Positions 22,254 through 30,095 of a stretch of 64,000 nt of DNA are shown here, in pieces (the stretch's first letter is position 1; every line of letters begins with the position of its first letter). The notes below the pieces were generated by a model. It had not been told where the DNA came from. It saw nothing but the letters and a program-made list of their open reading frames with translations, and did no database searches. A program made the translations under genes and the position numbers. Source of the stretch: Halomonas sp. UBA3074 (lineage in GTDB: Bacteria; Pseudomonadota; Gammaproteobacteria; Pseudomonadales; Halomonadaceae); NCBI RefSeq assembly GCF_002366715.1, contig NZ_DFBS01000033.1, positions 1-64,000 on the forward strand, in the 5' to 3' direction.

Positions 22254-23483
22254 ATGAGCAAGCCCACTACGAGTGAGCCCACCAAACCACTGGCCGGTAT
22301 AAAAGTACTCGATATTTCCCGTGTGCTAGCCGGCCCCTGGTGCGGTCAAATGCTTGCGGATATGGGCGCGGATGTCATCAAGGTCGAACGCCCCGGCAGC
22401 GGCGATGACACTCGCCACTGGGGCCCTCCTTGGCTGGCAGGCACGGAAGAGTCGGCGTACTACCTGTGTGCTAACCGTGGCAAGCGATCGGTAACGGTGG
22501 ATATGGCCAAGCCCGAAGGCCAAGCGGTCATTAAGCAGTTAGTCGCGCAATCGGATGTGCTGATCGAGAACTTTAAGGTCGGTGGCCTCAAGCGCTATGG
22601 GCTGGATTACACCAGTCTGAAAGCGCTAAACCCCAAGCTGATTTACTGCTCGATTACCGGTTTTGGTCAGGAGAGCCCCTACGCGCACCGTGCCGGTTAC
22701 GACTTTATGATCCAGGCCATGGGCGGCATCATGAGCCTGACCGGCAAGCCGGACGGTGAGCCTGGCGGTGGCCCGGTGAAAAGCGGCGTCGCGTTTACCG
22801 ACATTTTCACCGGGCTGTATGCCGCCAATGCGGTACTGGCCGCGCTGTATCAGCGTCGCGATAGCGGCGAAGGCTGCCATATCGATATGGCACTGATGGA
22901 TGTTCAGGTGGGGGTGCTCGCCAATCAGGCGCTCAACTACCTGACCTCGGGCAAGGTGCCTCAGCGGCTGGGCAACGCTCACCCTAACATCGTGCCGTAC
23001 CAAGCGTTCGCCACCCAAGATGGCCATATGATCATGGCGGTCGGCAACGACGAGCAGTTCAAACGTTTCTGTGGGGTACTCTCGTTACCCGGCTTAGCGG
23101 AAGACCCCCACTTTGCCACTAACGGCGCCAGGGTGAACCACCGTGAACGGCTGGTACCGCAGTTGGAAGCCGCGCTGGCCCAACGCACCACCGATGAATG
23201 GCTGGCGGCCTTTGAAGCCGTGGGCGTGCCCTGCGGGCCTATCAATACGCTCGATCGCGTCTTCGATGATCCCCATGTCAAAGCCCGCGGGCTCAAGCAA
23301 ACCCTGCCCCACGACCAAGCGGGCAGTGTCGATTTAGTGGCCAATCCGATCCGCTTTAACGGCGCCCCGCTGAGTGCCACCACCGCGCCGCCCCACCTGG
23401 GCCAACATACTGAAAGCGTGATGGAAGAACTCGGCATTACCCTTGAACAGCGCAAAGCGTTACGCCAAGCAGGCATTATCTAG
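22254..23483 (+). CDS. CaiB/BaiF-type CoA-transferase (glutarate activation likely)
   Basis: This family III CoA-transferase of 409 aa moves CoA between acids through an enzyme-bound aspartyl-CoA. The N-terminus VLDISRVLAGPWCGQMLADMG is typical, and Asp183 in VAFTDIFTG fits the catalytic aspartate. Placement directly after gcdH suggests succinyl-CoA:glutarate CoA transfer, feeding glutaryl-CoA to GcdH; this is inference from context and similarity. An AAGGA site precedes the ATG, and a terminator follows at once. Confidence 0.88.
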   Translation: MSKPTTSEPTKPLAGIKVLDISRVLAGPWCGQMLADMGADVIKVERPGSGDDTRHWGPPWLAGTEESAYYLCANRGKRSVTVDMAKPEGQAVIKQLVAQSDVLIENFKVGGLKRYGLDYTSLKALNPKLIYCSITGFGQESPYAHRAGYDFMIQAMGGIMSLTGKPDGEPGGGPVKSGVAFTDIFTGLYAANAVLAALYQRRDSGEGCHIDMALMDVQVGVLANQALNYLTSGKVPQRLGNAHPNIVPYQAFATQDGHMIMAVGNDEQFKRFCGVLSLPGLAEDPHFATNGARVNHRERLVPQLEAALAQRTTDEWLAAFEAVGVPCGPINTLDRVFDDPHVKARGLKQTLPHDQAGSVDLVANPIRFNGAPLSATTAPPHLGQHTESVMEELGITLEQRKALRQAGII

Positions 23484-23504
23484 CGTGGGCACCTTTTCCC
23501 TATT

Positions 23505-23529
23505 AAGCGCCTTCTAGGCGCTTTTTTTT
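23505..23529 (+). terminator. Terminator after the CoA-transferase gene
   Basis: An 8-bp stem (AAGCGCCT with AGGCGCTT, loop TCT) runs into eight T. A second small hairpin, TAGCCA with TGGCTA at 23531-23547, is also followed by T. Confidence 0.9.
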
Positions 23530-23746
23530 ATAGCCACTTTTTGGCTACTTTTTCCCTGCTTTTTTGACCACCAAGACACAGTGACTTGCTAGCACAGAGA
23601 GCGCATGTGGACAATTGCTATACAAAACCTGTACGGAAAATTTAATAATGGTTAAACTAACTATCGCATCGCGCGCCGACATCGCGTATAGATAGACTTT
23701 TTCAGCCTATTTTGCGCCAGCCACGACCGATTTTTCAGGAGCTGTA

Positions 23747-24556
23747 ATGAGCCAATGCGCACGCGTTAATGGCAGCTGTAAACGCTGTGAAGGCGAGTTG
23801 CCTTTTGAGTTCACCATGGCCTTTCAGCCCATTGTGGATCTGTCACTGGCCAAAATCGTCACTTACGAAGCCTTGGTGCGAGGTATGCAGGGCGAGTCCG
23901 CCTGGAGTGTCATTTCGCAAGTCACGGACGATCTGCTCTACCGCTTCGATCAAGCCTGCCGCGTGAAAGCGATCGAAATGGCGAGCGCCCTGGGCATGCA
24001 AACGGACCTGTCGATTAACTTCTTGCCCAACGCCGTTTATGAACCCCAAGCCTGTATTCAGGCCACGTTAGAGGTTTCCAGGCGAGTGGGCTGGCCAACT
24101 GACAGGCTTATTTTTGAAATCACTGAGACCGAGCGCGTCCGCGACCGCCAACACCTGTGCAACATTATCGATGCCTACCGGTCGATGGGCTTTAAAACCG
24201 CGCTGGATGATTTTGGCAATGGCTACGCTAATTTAGATTTGCTCACTGAGCTGACGCCTGACAAGCTCAAAATCGACCGTGAACTGGTCATGAATTGTGA
24301 TAGCGATTTACGTCGCCAAGCCATTCTCAACGCCATTATCCTACTCGCCAAAGAACTCCACACCACGCTGATTGCCGAAGGCGTAGAGACCCGCGCCGAA
24401 GCGCTTTGGCTGGCGCGTGCGGGCATTGTCCGCCAACAGGGGTTCTATTTTGCCAGGCCCGCAGTGAATTCGCTCGGCGATGATATTGACCGACTGCTCG
24501 CCGAGCTAAAAACCGAAGCACAAGCAGGGCTAGGAGCAGTGAATGAAAGAGGTTAG
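23747..24556 (+). CDS. EAL-domain c-di-GMP phosphodiesterase with N-terminal Cys cluster
   Basis: This cytoplasmic single-domain protein of 269 aa is predicted to hydrolyse cyclic di-GMP. E41 of the EALVRG motif and the later INFLP, EITE, DDFGNGYANLDLL, KIDRELV and EGVET motifs are present, so it looks catalytically intact. An unusual leader has Cys at 4, 11 and 14 (C-x6-C-x2-C), which could hold a metal or react to redox state. The ATG follows AGGAG. It overlaps the next gene by 14 bp, so a c-di-GMP making and breaking pair is co-translated. Confidence 0.92.
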   Translation: MSQCARVNGSCKRCEGELPFEFTMAFQPIVDLSLAKIVTYEALVRGMQGESAWSVISQVTDDLLYRFDQACRVKAIEMASALGMQTDLSINFLPNAVYEPQACIQATLEVSRRVGWPTDRLIFEITETERVRDRQHLCNIIDAYRSMGFKTALDDFGNGYANLDLLTELTPDKLKIDRELVMNCDSDLRRQAILNAIILLAKELHTTLIAEGVETRAEALWLARAGIVRQQGFYFARPAVNSLGDDIDRLLAELKTEAQAGLGAVNERG

Positions 24557-25481
24557 TCCTGATCAGCTCTACCAGCTTTTCAACCGTTCAAAGCGCAATA
24601 CCGAAAACGTTATCAAAGCCGCCCCTATTGGCATCTGCATCACCAACCCCACCGGCCACTTCGAAATGGTCAATCCGGCTTACTGTGAGTTTTACGGCTA
24701 CTGCCAAGAAGAGTTCTTGGGCCAGCACTTTACCATGGTAGTGCCCGATGCTTACCGTGCCCGGCTTTCGGCCCTGCACGACGAATTCATGCAGGGCAAC
24801 GAAACGTTCGAGCTGCGCCAAGAGTGGGACGTACTAGCGAAAGATGGCGAACTGCGCACGATTATTGCCGAAGCCGCACGTATCGAAGGCGAAGACGGCC
24901 AGTCGCGTAAAGTCACTTTTATCATCGATATCACCCAGCGGAAACAGCTGGAAGTGCGCCTGAAACAAGCCAACGAGCGCCTGGATCACCTAGCCCATCA
25001 CGATGAGCTAACGGAGCTGTTCAATCGCCGTGCGGGGCTGCAACGCCTGGATGAAGAAATCAAACGCTGCGAGCGATACGGCACCACCTTTAGCATTGCG
25101 ATTTATGATCTGGACGACTTCAAGGCGATCAACGATACCTACGGACACGGCACCGGCGATGCGGTGCTTCAGCAAATGACGGCCCTAGTGAGCGACGTAC
25201 TGCGTGATACCGACCTGCATGTGCGTCTCGGTGGCGAAGAATTTTTGATCATTATGCCTGGCGTTAACGCCGAAGAGGCCCAACAGGCAATGGAGCGTGT
25301 CCGTGAAAGCGTGGCGCAAAACGCCTTTACTGAGCATCAATTAACGGTGACGCTATCAGCCGGGATTGCCAGTTACGTTGAACCTTCCGGCACACGATTA
25401 CTTGATCGTGCCGACAAAGCTATGTATCAAGCTAAACAGGCGGGGCGTAATCGTGTTGTCATTGCATCGTCATCCCTGTAA
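24543..25481 (+). CDS. PAS-GGDEF diguanylate cyclase
   Basis: The 312-aa cytoplasmic protein has one PAS domain (about 20-135, with APIGICITNPTGHFEMVNPAYC) and a GGDEF domain (about 150-310). The active-site loop is GGEEF at 230-234, and an RxxD inhibitory site (RDTD) sits just ahead, so product feedback is expected. There is no membrane segment. It overlaps the EAL gene by 14 bp, implying that this cyclase and that phosphodiesterase are made in fixed proportion. Confidence 0.93.
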   Translation: MKEVSPDQLYQLFNRSKRNTENVIKAAPIGICITNPTGHFEMVNPAYCEFYGYCQEEFLGQHFTMVVPDAYRARLSALHDEFMQGNETFELRQEWDVLAKDGELRTIIAEAARIEGEDGQSRKVTFIIDITQRKQLEVRLKQANERLDHLAHHDELTELFNRRAGLQRLDEEIKRCERYGTTFSIAIYDLDDFKAINDTYGHGTGDAVLQQMTALVSDVLRDTDLHVRLGGEEFLIIMPGVNAEEAQQAMERVRESVAQNAFTEHQLTVTLSAGIASYVEPSGTRLLDRADKAMYQAKQAGRNRVVIASSSL

Positions 25482-25537
25482 GTAACGCTATTAAGCACTA
25501 TGCTGAAAGATCATCCCTCATCAATAGGAAGTAAGCC

Positions 25538-26815
25538 ATGAGCAGCAATGCCGAACTGAACGAGCTGAAACACAAATATGTCGCGGCGGGCGCTGCCAGC
25601 CCTGCGACGGCGTTCGCCGACCGTGCTGAAAACGCTGAAATCTGGGACGCAGATGGCAACCGCTTTATCGACTTTGCGGGCGGTATTGGCGTACTCAACG
25701 TGGGCCACCGTCATCCGAAAGTGGTCGCAGCGGTAAAAGCCCAGCTTGATAAGCTCATGCACACCTGCCAAACGGTCATGCCCTACGAAGGCTACGTAAA
25801 AGTCGCTGAGAAACTTAGCCATGTCGTGCCAGTGCGCGGCCATGCCAAGGTGATGCTGGCGAACTCGGGTGCCGAAGCGCTGGAAAACGCCGTTAAGATC
25901 GCGCGCGCCGCGACCGGCCGTTCCAACGTGATCTGCTTTGATGGTGGCTACCACGGCCGTACCTTCTTCACCATGGCGATGAACGGCAAGGTAGCGCCTT
26001 ACCAGAGCGACTTCGGCCCCATGCCGGGCACCGTCTTCCGCGCCCCCTACCCCGTGCCTTACCACGGTGTGAGCGAAGACGAAGCCATTCGCGGCCTGAA
26101 GATGACGCTGAAAACCGATGCCAACCCCAAAGATACCGCCGCCATCGTGCTGGAACCGGTACTGGGTGAAGGCGGTTTTTACCCAGCCTCTACCAGCTTC
26201 CTGACCAAGATCCGTGAGATTTGCGATGAGCACGGCATCCTGATGATCATCGACGAAGTGCAGTCAGGCTTTGGCCGTACCGGCAAAATGTTTGCCATCG
26301 AACACAGCGGCGTTGAGCCCGACATCATGACCATGGCCAAGAGCATGGCCGACGGCATGCCGATCTCCGCGATCGTCGGTACCGACAAGGTCATGGACGC
26401 CTCAGGCCCGAACTCCTTGGGCGGCACCTACACCGGCAGCCCCACCGCCTGTGCGGCAGCGCTAGCGGTATTGGAAGTGTTCGAAGAAGAGAACATTCTT
26501 GAGAAGAGCCAAGCCCTGGGCGACAAATTGGCGAAGCGCTTCAACGAATGGGCAGGTAAGTTTGACTGCATCGATCACGTGCGCAACATGGGCTCGATGG
26601 CCGCGTTCGAGCTGGTCTCGAGCAAAGCCGATCACACGCCTAACCCCGAACTGGCGGCCGCGCTGTGCAAGAAAGCCCGTGAAGAGGGCTTGATCCTGCT
26701 GTCCTGCGGCATGTACGGCAACACCATCCGCTTCCTGATGCCCGTCACCATTCAAGACGACGTGCTTAACGAAGGCTTGGATATCATCGAGTCCTGCCTG
26801 GAATCGTTGACCTAA
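25538..26815 (+). CDS. gabT: 4-aminobutyrate aminotransferase
   Basis: This class III PLP transaminase of 425 aa converts GABA and 2-oxoglutarate to succinate semialdehyde and glutamate. Lys268 in TMAKSMADG is the PLP lysine at the same number as in E. coli GabT. The GGFGRTG-like segment VQSGFGRTGKMF and the motif GGTYTGSP are present. An AGGA site precedes the ATG. No gabD lies beside it. It could also act on 5-aminovalerate, which would feed the glutarate genes at 21024-23483. Confidence 0.92.
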   Translation: MSSNAELNELKHKYVAAGAASPATAFADRAENAEIWDADGNRFIDFAGGIGVLNVGHRHPKVVAAVKAQLDKLMHTCQTVMPYEGYVKVAEKLSHVVPVRGHAKVMLANSGAEALENAVKIARAATGRSNVICFDGGYHGRTFFTMAMNGKVAPYQSDFGPMPGTVFRAPYPVPYHGVSEDEAIRGLKMTLKTDANPKDTAAIVLEPVLGEGGFYPASTSFLTKIREICDEHGILMIIDEVQSGFGRTGKMFAIEHSGVEPDIMTMAKSMADGMPISAIVGTDKVMDASGPNSLGGTYTGSPTACAAALAVLEVFEEENILEKSQALGDKLAKRFNEWAGKFDCIDHVRNMGSMAAFELVSSKADHTPNPELAAALCKKAREEGLILLSCGMYGNTIRFLMPVTIQDDVLNEGLDIIESCLESLT

Positions 26816-26836
26816 GCATTATCGCAACTCAAACAG

Positions 26837-26863
26837 ACGCCGCCCCATTGGGCGGCGTTTTTG
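26837..26863 (+). terminator. Terminator after gabT
   Basis: A 9-bp GC stem (ACGCCGCCC with GGGCGGCGT, 4-base loop) is followed by a T-rich tail. Confidence 0.92.
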
Positions 26864-26919
26864 TCTAGCCTGCTTGTGTTTAGCCAATGCGGCTTTAAAG
26901 AACGTCAAACCTGACAACG

Positions 26920-27567
26920 TTACTTGAATAAAGGCGCCAGTTGATTCAACCTTCCAAGCTGATAAAGATCGTGCAGATAAGCATCCACTTTAGAGATCAA
27001 GTAGTTCAAGAACACAATAAAAAATATCGCAGACATAATCATCACAGGTTGATTCATCCACTCTAACATCGACACACTCACTTCATAGTGAATGGTATAA
27101 ATACTCATGGCCGCCAATAGTTGAATCAGCCCACCGTTAGCAATGACGGCGACCATAAAAAAGCTTCTCAGGTTGATTGAAGGCAGTCCCGTCTTGAAAC
27201 CAGGCGCATGGCGAGCACTTGCCCTGCCCGTCCCTTTTTCGCTCGATGAACTTAAAACCAAACCACGCTTACGCCTTAAAAGCGGCACGCCGTAGGTTTC
27301 CTGCCCCTCTTTAGAAAAAGCAATCCGTAATGCTGCCACATTAAAATCATTACCGAATATATCAACCGCCGCTTCATCAAGAAGGGAGGCATCTTGGTTT
27401 TCAACGGCTCTCTTTTCGTTGACGCTAAGCTTTTCGAACTGCCTGTTTTTCTGACCCGTAAGTTTGACGCTATCATACGTATTAATATTGAAATGCATTT
27501 GATAGATTTGATACCAAGAAGTCGTCACTCCCACCAAAATCATCAAAAAAATTAACGCTGTCAGCAT
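26920..27567 (-). CDS. Membrane protein of unknown function
   Basis: The 215-aa protein was not recognised. An N-terminal helix (about 1-20) is followed by a polar, Lys-rich cytoplasmic or periplasmic stretch of about 110 residues and two further helices (about 137-160 and 172-195). The basic segment LLRRKRG lies mid-protein. No catalytic motif is seen. The ribosome site is weak (GCGAG). It stands alone between the gabT terminator and a 244-bp gap, with codon use a little more AT-rich than its neighbours. Confidence 0.6.
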   Translation of the reverse strand: MLTALIFLMILVGVTTSWYQIYQMHFNINTYDSVKLTGQKNRQFEKLSVNEKRAVENQDASLLDEAAVDIFGNDFNVAALRIAFSKEGQETYGVPLLRRKRGLVLSSSSEKGTGRASARHAPGFKTGLPSINLRSFFMVAVIANGGLIQLLAAMSIYTIHYEVSVSMLEWMNQPVMIMSAIFFIVFLNYLISKVDAYLHDLYQLGRLNQLAPLFK

Positions 27568-27738
27568 GGCGGTATACTCGCCCCATTAATGATGTCGTTT
27601 AATGATAACTTATCTAACCCGCTGACTGACGAGCACGGCCTAAAAAACGCGTCTCGCTGGTATAGGTAATCGAAGGGGCATCTAAAACGATGGCCACGAC
27701 GGACCCCGCACAGAGTTTCCGTCGCAGCGACATCGACT

Positions 27739-27805
27739 CAGCTATCTCGGCCCAGCTATCTCGGCCCAGCTATCTCGGCCCAGCTATCTCGGCCCAGCTA
27801 TCTCG
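27739..27805. repeat. 14-bp tandem repeat, 4.8 copies
   Basis: The unit CAGCTATCTCGGCC starts at 27739, 27753, 27767 and 27781, with a fifth partial copy at 27795-27805. It lies just 3' of the thiamine-binding-type gene (27812-28060). The exact copies suggest recent slippage or a variable-number locus. The rest of the 27568-27811 gap shows no gene. Confidence 0.9.
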
Positions 27806-27811
27806 ACTAAG

Positions 27812-28060
27812 TTATCGAGGCCGACGATCGCCTTCCAAAAAGTTAGCCGTAAAGACCGCTTTACCATGGGTCTCAAACGACCACTTCATCACATCGCTTA
27901 ATGCTGCCATGACCGCATCAAACTCGCCAAACACCTGGGTACTCATGCGGTTCGGGTGCACTTCCAGCCCTGTCGCCTCCAGGCGTTTCACCACCTCTTT
28001 GACCACCGGTTTGAAGTCATCGGCCAGTGGGTAATAGCTAAGCTGTACGGAAAGATACAT
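27812..28060 (-). CDS. YkoF/MTH1187-type thiamine-binding family protein
   Basis: This small cytoplasmic protein of 82 aa belongs to the family of ferredoxin-fold proteins (UPF0045 type) that bind thiamine or related pyrimidines. The start MYLSVQLSYYPLADDFKP, the STQVFGEFDAVM segment and MKWSFETHGKAVF are characteristic. Its precise role is not known. It ends the short operon that starts with the hydrolase at 28897; the genes are 9 bp apart. Confidence 0.8.
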   Translation of the reverse strand: MYLSVQLSYYPLADDFKPVVKEVVKRLEATGLEVHPNRMSTQVFGEFDAVMAALSDVMKWSFETHGKAVFTANFLEGDRRPR

Positions 28061-28069
28061 TACGCCTCC

Positions 28070-28897
28070 TTACGCTGTATGAGAAGCCTGACGGGCGCTG
28101 GCGATACGCTGCCAGGCCGCCAGGATGGCGGCACGCGTTTCATCCGGGTGCTCCATCGGGAACATATGCGTGCCGGGAACCTCGCTCACCGATAACCCTT
28201 TGCGCCGCAAGCGCTTGATGCGCGACGCCGTCAGCAGGTGCGATTCGTGACCGGCCACCAGCTCAATCGGCACGCCCAGCCGCTGCGGCAGGCGCGAAAG
28301 GTGATCCGGCAGATGGCGAAAAATCTCCACCTCAATACGCGGGTCAAAGGTCAGCTCAGCGCTGCCGTCGTCTAACAAGCGCGTCCCTGCTTCAATGTAG
28401 TCGTTGAGTGCTTCCGGGGTAAAGCGGCGAAACAAGCCCCGACGCCCCAGTGAGTTGGCCATTGCCTCGCGGCTTGGCCACACGGTGCGCCGCCCCAGGG
28501 TTTTACCCGCAGGCGTTACCCGGTCCACAAAGCCGAACCGTTTGGCGGCTTTCATCGCCCACGCATCGGTTCCCAGCATCAACGGCGGGTCCAGCATGAT
28601 CACGCCGCAAAAGCGCTCGGGCTGTTTATCGGCCGCCATGGCCATCAGCGTGCCCCCCAGCGAATGCCCCACGCCTAAAAGCGGCGTATCCGTCTCGGGC
28701 AGATAGCTCAACAACTCATCGACCAAGTTGCCCCAGTTGTGGTTAACCGGGTAATCCGGATGGTGGCCCAGTCGATCCAGCGGGTGCAGGTCAAACATCT
28801 CTGCCAGCGGATTGAGCAGGCTGCGGTAGCTAAGCCCAGGAAAACCATTGGCGTGGGCAAACACTAAACGGGGACGTTGGGCAGCATTAGCAGACAT
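28070..28897 (-). CDS. Alpha/beta-fold hydrolase
   Basis: The 275-aa cytoplasmic hydrolase has the nucleophile elbow GHSLGG (about residue 77), an oxyanion-type HANGFPG loop near the N-terminus and a late His in GTHMFPMEHP that completes a Ser-Asp-His triad. The substrate is unknown. The ATG at 28897 is preferred; an upstream in-frame TTG at 28918 is less likely. It is close to and upstream of the thiamine-binding-type gene. Confidence 0.82.
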   Translation of the reverse strand: MSANAAQRPRLVFAHANGFPGLSYRSLLNPLAEMFDLHPLDRLGHHPDYPVNHNWGNLVDELLSYLPETDTPLLGVGHSLGGTLMAMAADKQPERFCGVIMLDPPLMLGTDAWAMKAAKRFGFVDRVTPAGKTLGRRTVWPSREAMANSLGRRGLFRRFTPEALNDYIEAGTRLLDDGSAELTFDPRIEVEIFRHLPDHLSRLPQRLGVPIELVAGHESHLLTASRIKRLRRKGLSVSEVPGTHMFPMEHPDETRAAILAAWQRIASARQASHTA

Positions 28898-29005
28898 GGC
28901 GGGCTCGTGGGTAATCAAACGTGAGATACATACATCAGGCTATCATACGTCTGTTTTATCGCGGGCCTGGAGGAGCGTCAATCCATAAAAGGGTTAACCG
29001 GCTAA

Positions 29006-30052
29006 TTAAAACAGCGACAGCTGGTGCTCTTGGCTGTTTTCCGCCAGCCGATAGCCCACGCCCAGCAGGCGCACGGGGCGCTCGCCTCTGGCCCAGCCAA
29101 CGTTCAGCAGCGTCTCGAACTGCTCCAGGTTAGGCGCTGGGTCGGCGTGTTCGACGGTGGTTTGGGTAAAGTCGCTGAACTTCACTTTGACGATCAGCCC
29201 GCGCACCGCTAGTGGCGGATCAAGCCTGGCGTAGCGGCGCTCCAGGTCTTCGATCAGCGCGGGCAGCTCTCGGCGGCAGGCGTCGAGGTTAGGCAAATCC
29301 TGGGCGTAGGTCTGCTCGGTGCTGACCGATTTACGCTCGCGGTGAGTCTTCACCGGGCGCTCGTCCCGCCCCCAGCTCAGCTCGTGTAGCCGCCGCCCAA
29401 AGCGGCCAAAGTGTTCGACCAGGTCGGTCAGCGTGCGGGTACGTAGGTCAGCGCAGGTGTGGATATCCAGCCCCGCCAGTTTCTCGGCCGTGCGCGGGCC
29501 GACGCCGTGAATTTTCTTGACCGGTAGCTGTTGCACGAAGCTGTCGACTTTATCCGGCGTAATCACGCACAGGCCGTCGGGCTTGTTCCAGTCGCTGGCG
29601 ATCTTGGCCAAAAACTTGTTAGGCGCGACGCCCGCTGAAACGGTGATCCCCACTTCGCGGCTGACCCGTTCGCGAATCGCTTCGGCCATCAGCGTCGCGC
29701 TGCCGTGATGCAGCGTGACCTCCGAGACATCCAGAAAGGCCTCATCCAGCGAGAGCGGTTCGATCAGTTCCGTCACATCGCGGTAAATGGCGAAGACCTG
29801 GCGGGCGACTTCTTTGTACTTGGCCATCTCACCGCGGATCACGGTGAGATGCGGGCAGCGCTTAAGCGCTTGCGACATCGGCATGGCCGAGTGAATGCCA
29901 AACTCCCGAGCGGGATAGTTACAGGTCGCCACCACCCCACGCTGCTCGACGCTGCCGCCAATCGCAATCGGGATATCCCGCAGCGCGGGGTTATCGCGCA
30001 TTTCCACTGCTGCATAAAAGCAGTCGCAGTCGCAGTGAATGATTTTGCGCAC
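29006..30052 (-). CDS. dinB: DNA polymerase IV
   Basis: This Y-family lesion-bypass polymerase has 348 aa. The catalytic acids are D8 in IIHCDCDCFYAAVE and D103/E104 in SLDEAFLDV. A helix-hairpin-helix segment KKIHGVGPRTAEKL and a little-finger domain follow. The C-terminus ends in QLSLF, a beta-clamp binding motif. No clear LexA box was recognised upstream. Neighbouring genes selO, the glycosylase and the sirtuin also concern stress or repair. Confidence 0.96.
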   Translation of the reverse strand: MRKIIHCDCDCFYAAVEMRDNPALRDIPIAIGGSVEQRGVVATCNYPAREFGIHSAMPMSQALKRCPHLTVIRGEMAKYKEVARQVFAIYRDVTELIEPLSLDEAFLDVSEVTLHHGSATLMAEAIRERVSREVGITVSAGVAPNKFLAKIASDWNKPDGLCVITPDKVDSFVQQLPVKKIHGVGPRTAEKLAGLDIHTCADLRTRTLTDLVEHFGRFGRRLHELSWGRDERPVKTHRERKSVSTEQTYAQDLPNLDACRRELPALIEDLERRYARLDPPLAVRGLIVKVKFSDFTQTTVEHADPAPNLEQFETLLNVGWARGERPVRLLGVGYRLAENSQEHQLSLF

Positions 30053-30095
30053 CGGCTACCCTTCTACCTGTAAAAAACCACAGTTTATCACAGCC

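Noticed and set aside
25511..26233. 240-codon minus-strand frame inside gabT
   Set aside because: It is antisense to the conserved PLP enzyme and has the His/Arg-rich composition of a shadow frame.
27739..27805. CRISPR or Rep iterons
   Set aside because: The copies are direct and contiguous without spacers, and no replication gene is near.
27690..28034. 114-codon plus-strand frame with repeated Ser/Ala/Leu residues
   Set aside because: The repeats in the protein come from the 14-bp DNA repeat, and the rest is antisense to the conserved thiamine-binding-type gene.
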